In this document: in pieces, positions 61,284 through 64,000 of the stretch | How positions within the stretch are numbered: the stretch's first letter is position 1 | How the letters are laid out: each line of letters opens with the position of its first letter | DNA from: Solibacteraceae bacterium | Lineage (GTDB): Bacteria; Acidobacteriota; Terriglobia; Bryobacterales; Bryobacteraceae | Assembly (NCBI GenBank): GCA_021324015.1 | Contig: JAJPJX010000099.1 | Coordinates: forward strand, 1-64,000 | Reading direction: 5' to 3' | Length of the DNA stretch: 64,000 bases | Notes under the pieces: model-generated | Told to the model about the DNA's origin: nothing | Database searches by the model: none | Seen by the model: the letters and a program-made list of their open reading frames with translations, nothing else | Program-made: the position numbers and the translations under genes

Positions 61284-63296
61284 TCACCACACCCGGCAGG
61301 CCAACGCCGGCGCCATGGGCTGCCCTTCCCGGCATCCGAAAGCCGTGCGAAACTCCGGCATGTTTTGGAGCACTCCCATCACACGGTACTTGCCTGGTGA
61401 GTGCGGATCCACGTTCGTCAGCAGCCGGAGGCTTTCCTCGGTCTGGTTCTCGCACCAGATCTGGCCAAAGCTTAGGAAGAACCGCTGTTCCGGCGTAAAG
61501 CCGCCGATCTTTTCCCCGAAATTTCCGGCGAGAAGATTCATCAGGGCCATTAGGGCGAGCCGGACGCCGCCGTTGTCGGCCGTGTTTTCACCCAGCGTGA
61601 GTTTCCCGTTCAGATGCACATCCGGGGCCACGGTAAAAGCGGAATACTCCTTGACCAGGCAGGCGGCACGCTCTTCGAATGCCTTGGCGTCCTCGGGCGT
61701 CCACCAGTCCCGCAGGTTCCCGCTGGCATCGTAGTGCCGGCCTTCGTCATCGAAGCCATGCGTCAGTTCGTGCCCGATCACCGCGCCGATGCCGCCCAGA
61801 TTGGCCGCGTCGTCCGCGCGGTTGTTGTAGAAGGGAGGTTGCAGAATGCCCGCCGGGAAGTTGATGTTGTTCATCTGGGGATCGTAGTAGGCATTCACCG
61901 TCGGCGGACTCATCAACCACTCGTTGCGGTCCACGGGGGTGCCGATCTTGTTGATCTGCCGGCGGAACTCGAAGGCGTCGGCGCGTTCCACGTTGCCCAG
62001 GGCGTCTCCGCGCACGATCTTCAACCGGCTGTAATCCCGCCACCGGTCGGGATAGCCGATCTTGTTGGTCACGCCCGCCAGCTTGACGAGAGCTTGTTTC
62101 TTGGTGGCGTCGGTCATCCAGGTGAGTTGCCGGATGTCCTGCTGCAGCGCGCGCTCGATCTCGTGGACCATGCGGAGAGTGCGTTCCTTGCCTTCGGCGC
62201 CGAAGGTACGCTCCACGAACTTCCGCCCCAGAGCCTCACCCAGCTCGTTGTCGGTGTAGTCCACGCAGCGTTTCCAGCGCGGACGCAGTTCCTTGGTGCC
62301 CCGCAGCGTCTTGCTGAAAAACTCGAAGTTCTCGTTCACGAAGGCCGCCGGCAGCATGGGCGCCTCCGCGTGCAGCAGTTGCCAGGTCAGATACACCTTC
62401 CAGTCCGCAAGGCTGACCTTTTTCAGGACCGGATCGAGCTGCTTGAAAAAACCCGGGACCGCTACGTTCAGGCTCTCGAAGCCCGGCGCTTCAACCGCCG
62501 TGAAGTATCTCGGCCAATCGAATGACGGGTCGTAGGAGATCAGATCGCGGCGGCTGAGCTTGTGATACACCTTCTCCGGATCGCGGCGGGAGACGTTATC
62601 GAGCGAGTTGTGGGCCAGCGCCGTTTCGATACGCATCACAATGCGCGCCTTGGCCGCCGCCCGGGAAGCCGGATCGCCCAACAATTCGAACATGCGGGCC
62701 ACGTGCGCCTGGTATTTACGCCGCAGATCCACGGACTTCGGGTCGGTCTTCAGGTAGTAGTCGCGGTCCGGGAGCCCCAGGCCGCCCTGGTCGGCCTGCG
62801 CTATGTTTCGCGTAGAGTCCTTGTCATCCGGGCCGGCGCTGAAGGAGAACAGCGCATTGGCTCCCAGTTCGTGCAGGCGCGCCACCTCCTCCGCCAGCCC
62901 CTGTTTATCGCGCAGCGCAGCGATGCGGCCCAGTTCCGGCTTCAGCGGCGCGACCCCCTGCCGGTTGATGGCCGGCTCATCCATGCAGGCGGCGTAGAAG
63001 TCACCGATCTTCTGTTCCTCCGGGCCGCGCTTAGGGTCATCGGCGGAATACTGTTCCAGGATCTGCCGCAGCACCTCCCGGTTATGTTGCTGGAGCTCGT
63101 CAAACCGGCTCCAACGCGATTGATCCGCCGGGATGGGATTCTGTTTGATCCACGTGCCGCAGGCGTATTGATAGAAATTCACACATGGGCTGGCCGAGAG
63201 ATCCATGGCCGCCGGATCGAAGGCCGCGGGCTGCGGCTGTCCGCACAGGATGGATCCGGCCAGCAGGCCTAACAACGGCAGATAAGGGTTGCGCAT
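61284..63296 (-). CDS. Exported M13-family (neprilysin-like) metallopeptidase
   Basis: 670 residues. Signal peptide MRNPYLPLLGLLAGSILCG, then ASPCVNFYQYACGTW, the family's Cys pair near the N-terminus. Zinc site H509-E-L-T-H513 in IGHELTHGFDDEGR, third ligand E570 in GENTADNGG with D574. The family NAYYDPQMNNINFPAGIL motif and the C-terminal CRVW are present. It cleaves peptides of up to about 40 residues in the periplasm or outside. The signal peptide is long enough for Sec export; a lipid anchor is possible because Cys18 sits in a weak lipobox-like context. It diverges from the DUF362 gene at 63357. Confidence 0.95.
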   Translation of the reverse strand: MRNPYLPLLGLLAGSILCGQPQPAAFDPAAMDLSASPCVNFYQYACGTWIKQNPIPADQSRWSRFDELQQHNREVLRQILEQYSADDPKRGPEEQKIGDFYAACMDEPAINRQGVAPLKPELGRIAALRDKQGLAEEVARLHELGANALFSFSAGPDDKDSTRNIAQADQGGLGLPDRDYYLKTDPKSVDLRRKYQAHVARMFELLGDPASRAAAKARIVMRIETALAHNSLDNVSRRDPEKVYHKLSRRDLISYDPSFDWPRYFTAVEAPGFESLNVAVPGFFKQLDPVLKKVSLADWKVYLTWQLLHAEAPMLPAAFVNENFEFFSKTLRGTKELRPRWKRCVDYTDNELGEALGRKFVERTFGAEGKERTLRMVHEIERALQQDIRQLTWMTDATKKQALVKLAGVTNKIGYPDRWRDYSRLKIVRGDALGNVERADAFEFRRQINKIGTPVDRNEWLMSPPTVNAYYDPQMNNINFPAGILQPPFYNNRADDAANLGGIGAVIGHELTHGFDDEGRHYDASGNLRDWWTPEDAKAFEERAACLVKEYSAFTVAPDVHLNGKLTLGENTADNGGVRLALMALMNLLAGNFGEKIGGFTPEQRFFLSFGQIWCENQTEESLRLLTNVDPHSPGKYRVMGVLQNMPEFRTAFGCREGQPMAPALACRVW

Positions 63297-63356
63297 GGGT
63301 ACTTAGTTTGAGTGTATCGCCCCCGAGCCCGCGAAAGGCCGCGCGGGAGCGTTATC

Positions 63357-64000
63357 ATGGAAAGAAAGCCCATGAAGCGACGCACATTTCTTCAGGCGGC
63401 TGCGACTGTGCCGGTCGCGCTGGCCAACACTGATCCGCAAAAAGATCTTCCGAAGTATCGTGTCGTGACTCCCTACCAGCCCTGGCCGAATCCGGGCATG
63501 CCCGGGCGATACGCCGGACAGGTGGTGCGTCTGCATGCCGAAAAGTGCATCGATCCGGAGAGCGAGAAGGTCGATGTGCCCACGGTCCAGCAGATGATCT
63601 CGCAGGGCATGCGGTCGCTGACGGGGCACGGCGACGCGCGCGACAGTTGGGCGCACTTCTTCCAGCCCGGCGACGTGGTGGGCATTAAAGTCAACTGCTC
63701 CGGCGCGCCGGGCATCTGTTCCACGCCGGAGGTGGTAGCGGAAATCGTGCGGAACCTCGGCACCGTCGGCGTCAAGCCGGAGAACGTCTGGATCTACGAG
63801 CGCTTCCAGAACCAGATGAACACGGTGCACTACGACCGCTACGTGCCTTCGGGAGTACACATTTGGGCGGCGGAAACCTGGCGCGGCTCCATTTTGGGCT
63901 ACGATCCCAAGGTCTACGTGGAGGTGGATTTCTTCGGCGAGGACGACACCCGCTCGAACATGTGCCGGGTCATCACGCAGCATCTCACCAAGATCATCAA
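63357..64000 (+). CDS. Tat-exported DUF362-family protein, 5' part (cut by window edge)
   Basis: The first 214 codons are in the window. ATG 63357 is preferred because GGGAG lies 7 nt upstream; an in-frame ATG at 63372 gives the bare Tat signal MKRRTFLQAAATVPVALA. The mature part has the DUF362 hallmark VVGIKVNCSGAPGICSTPEV followed by VAEIVRNLGTVGVKPENVWIYERF. DUF362 domains occur in periplasmic proteins of unclear function, sometimes linked to iron-sulfur or folate-like chemistry. The visible part carries Cys at the NCSGAPGIC motif. The remainder lies beyond base 64000. Confidence 0.85.
   Translation, partial: MERKPMKRRTFLQAAATVPVALANTDPQKDLPKYRVVTPYQPWPNPGMPGRYAGQVVRLHAEKCIDPESEKVDVPTVQQMISQGMRSLTGHGDARDSWAHFFQPGDVVGIKVNCSGAPGICSTPEVVAEIVRNLGTVGVKPENVWIYERFQNQMNTVHYDRYVPSGVHIWAAETWRGSILGYDPKVYVEVDFFGEDDTRSNMCRVITQHLTKII

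Noticed and set aside
1-64000. tRNA, rRNA, CRISPR arrays or insertion sequences
   Set aside because: Intergenic gaps are short and none shows cloverleaf, rRNA, regularly spaced repeats, transposase motifs or terminal inverted repeats.

Overview
The window is 64 kb of G+C-rich bacterial chromosome (about two thirds G+C by eye, with strong G/C bias at third codon positions). It most likely comes from the Acidobacteriota, Bryobacterales/Solibacter lineage. Three things support this. The secreted protein at 54065-57343 ends in a domain matching TIGR03437, a C-terminal domain typical of Solibacter-like Acidobacteria. There is an Oar-like TonB-dependent receptor with an N-terminal carboxypeptidase-regulatory domain (23956-27433). 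Many enzymes that are normally cytosolic carry Tat signals. I see no rRNA, tRNA, CRISPR array, insertion sequence or prophage. All identifications rest on reading motifs and domain order; no database search was run.

Layout. 0-17.5 kb: glycerol kinase; a DUF4175-like membrane protein; two orphan response regulators (sigma-54 type and NarL type); a TrmB-like regulator; a GT2 glycosyltransferase; a beta-propeller lipoprotein; a SpoU methylase; a MarR regulator; an ABC-2 exporter pair; a Tat-exported L-fucose-isomerase-like protein; and a TadE-TadE-TadG/VWA cluster. 17.5-32.7 kb: xylose-isomerase-like enzyme, SerB, HpcH/HpaI aldolase, amidase, exported enolase-superfamily enzyme, TonB-dependent receptor (frameshifted), LutABC lactate oxidation, TrpB2 and nucleoside hydrolase. 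This is mainly a carbon-scavenging region. 32.7-43.5 kb: an operon of MoxR, DUF58, a BatA-like protein and a VWA/GATase protein, continuing through 4-bp start/stop overlaps into glucose dehydrogenase and a GH63-like glucosidase. 43.5-64 kb: double-ThuA protein, exported Gfo/Idh/MocA oxidoreductase, M3 oligopeptidase, 2H phosphoesterase, XerC/D recombinase, CCA/poly(A) polymerase-family enzyme, Gfo/Idh/MocA plus mandelate-racemase pair, the giant Asp-box propeller protein, an exported propeller, an HGSNAT-like acyltransferase, an SDR protein, an M13 peptidase and the start of a DUF362 protein.

How the genes work together. Much of the window fits a soil heterotroph that imports and breaks down plant- or microbe-derived sugars, sugar acids, nucleosides and peptides: receptor, exported isomerase/dehydratase/oxidoreductase-type enzymes, cytosolic aldolase and isomerase, LutABC, glycerol kinase and three peptidases or amidases. 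The MoxR/VWA operon is the most system-like locus. Its translational coupling to glucose release and oxidation enzymes is unusual.

Regulation. Several classical sigma-70 promoters are readable, at 104-132, 6038-6066, 10222-10250, 20024-20052, 23892-23920 and 57571-57598. In addition, about a dozen first genes have a TANNNT box only 6-9 nt before the start codon, most of them without a Shine-Dalgarno sequence. This points to frequent leaderless transcription. The main anomalies are a single-base frameshift in the receptor gene, phased repeats in front of its promoter, a palindromic intergenic repeat present twice, and a VWA protein with a degenerate MIDAS motif.
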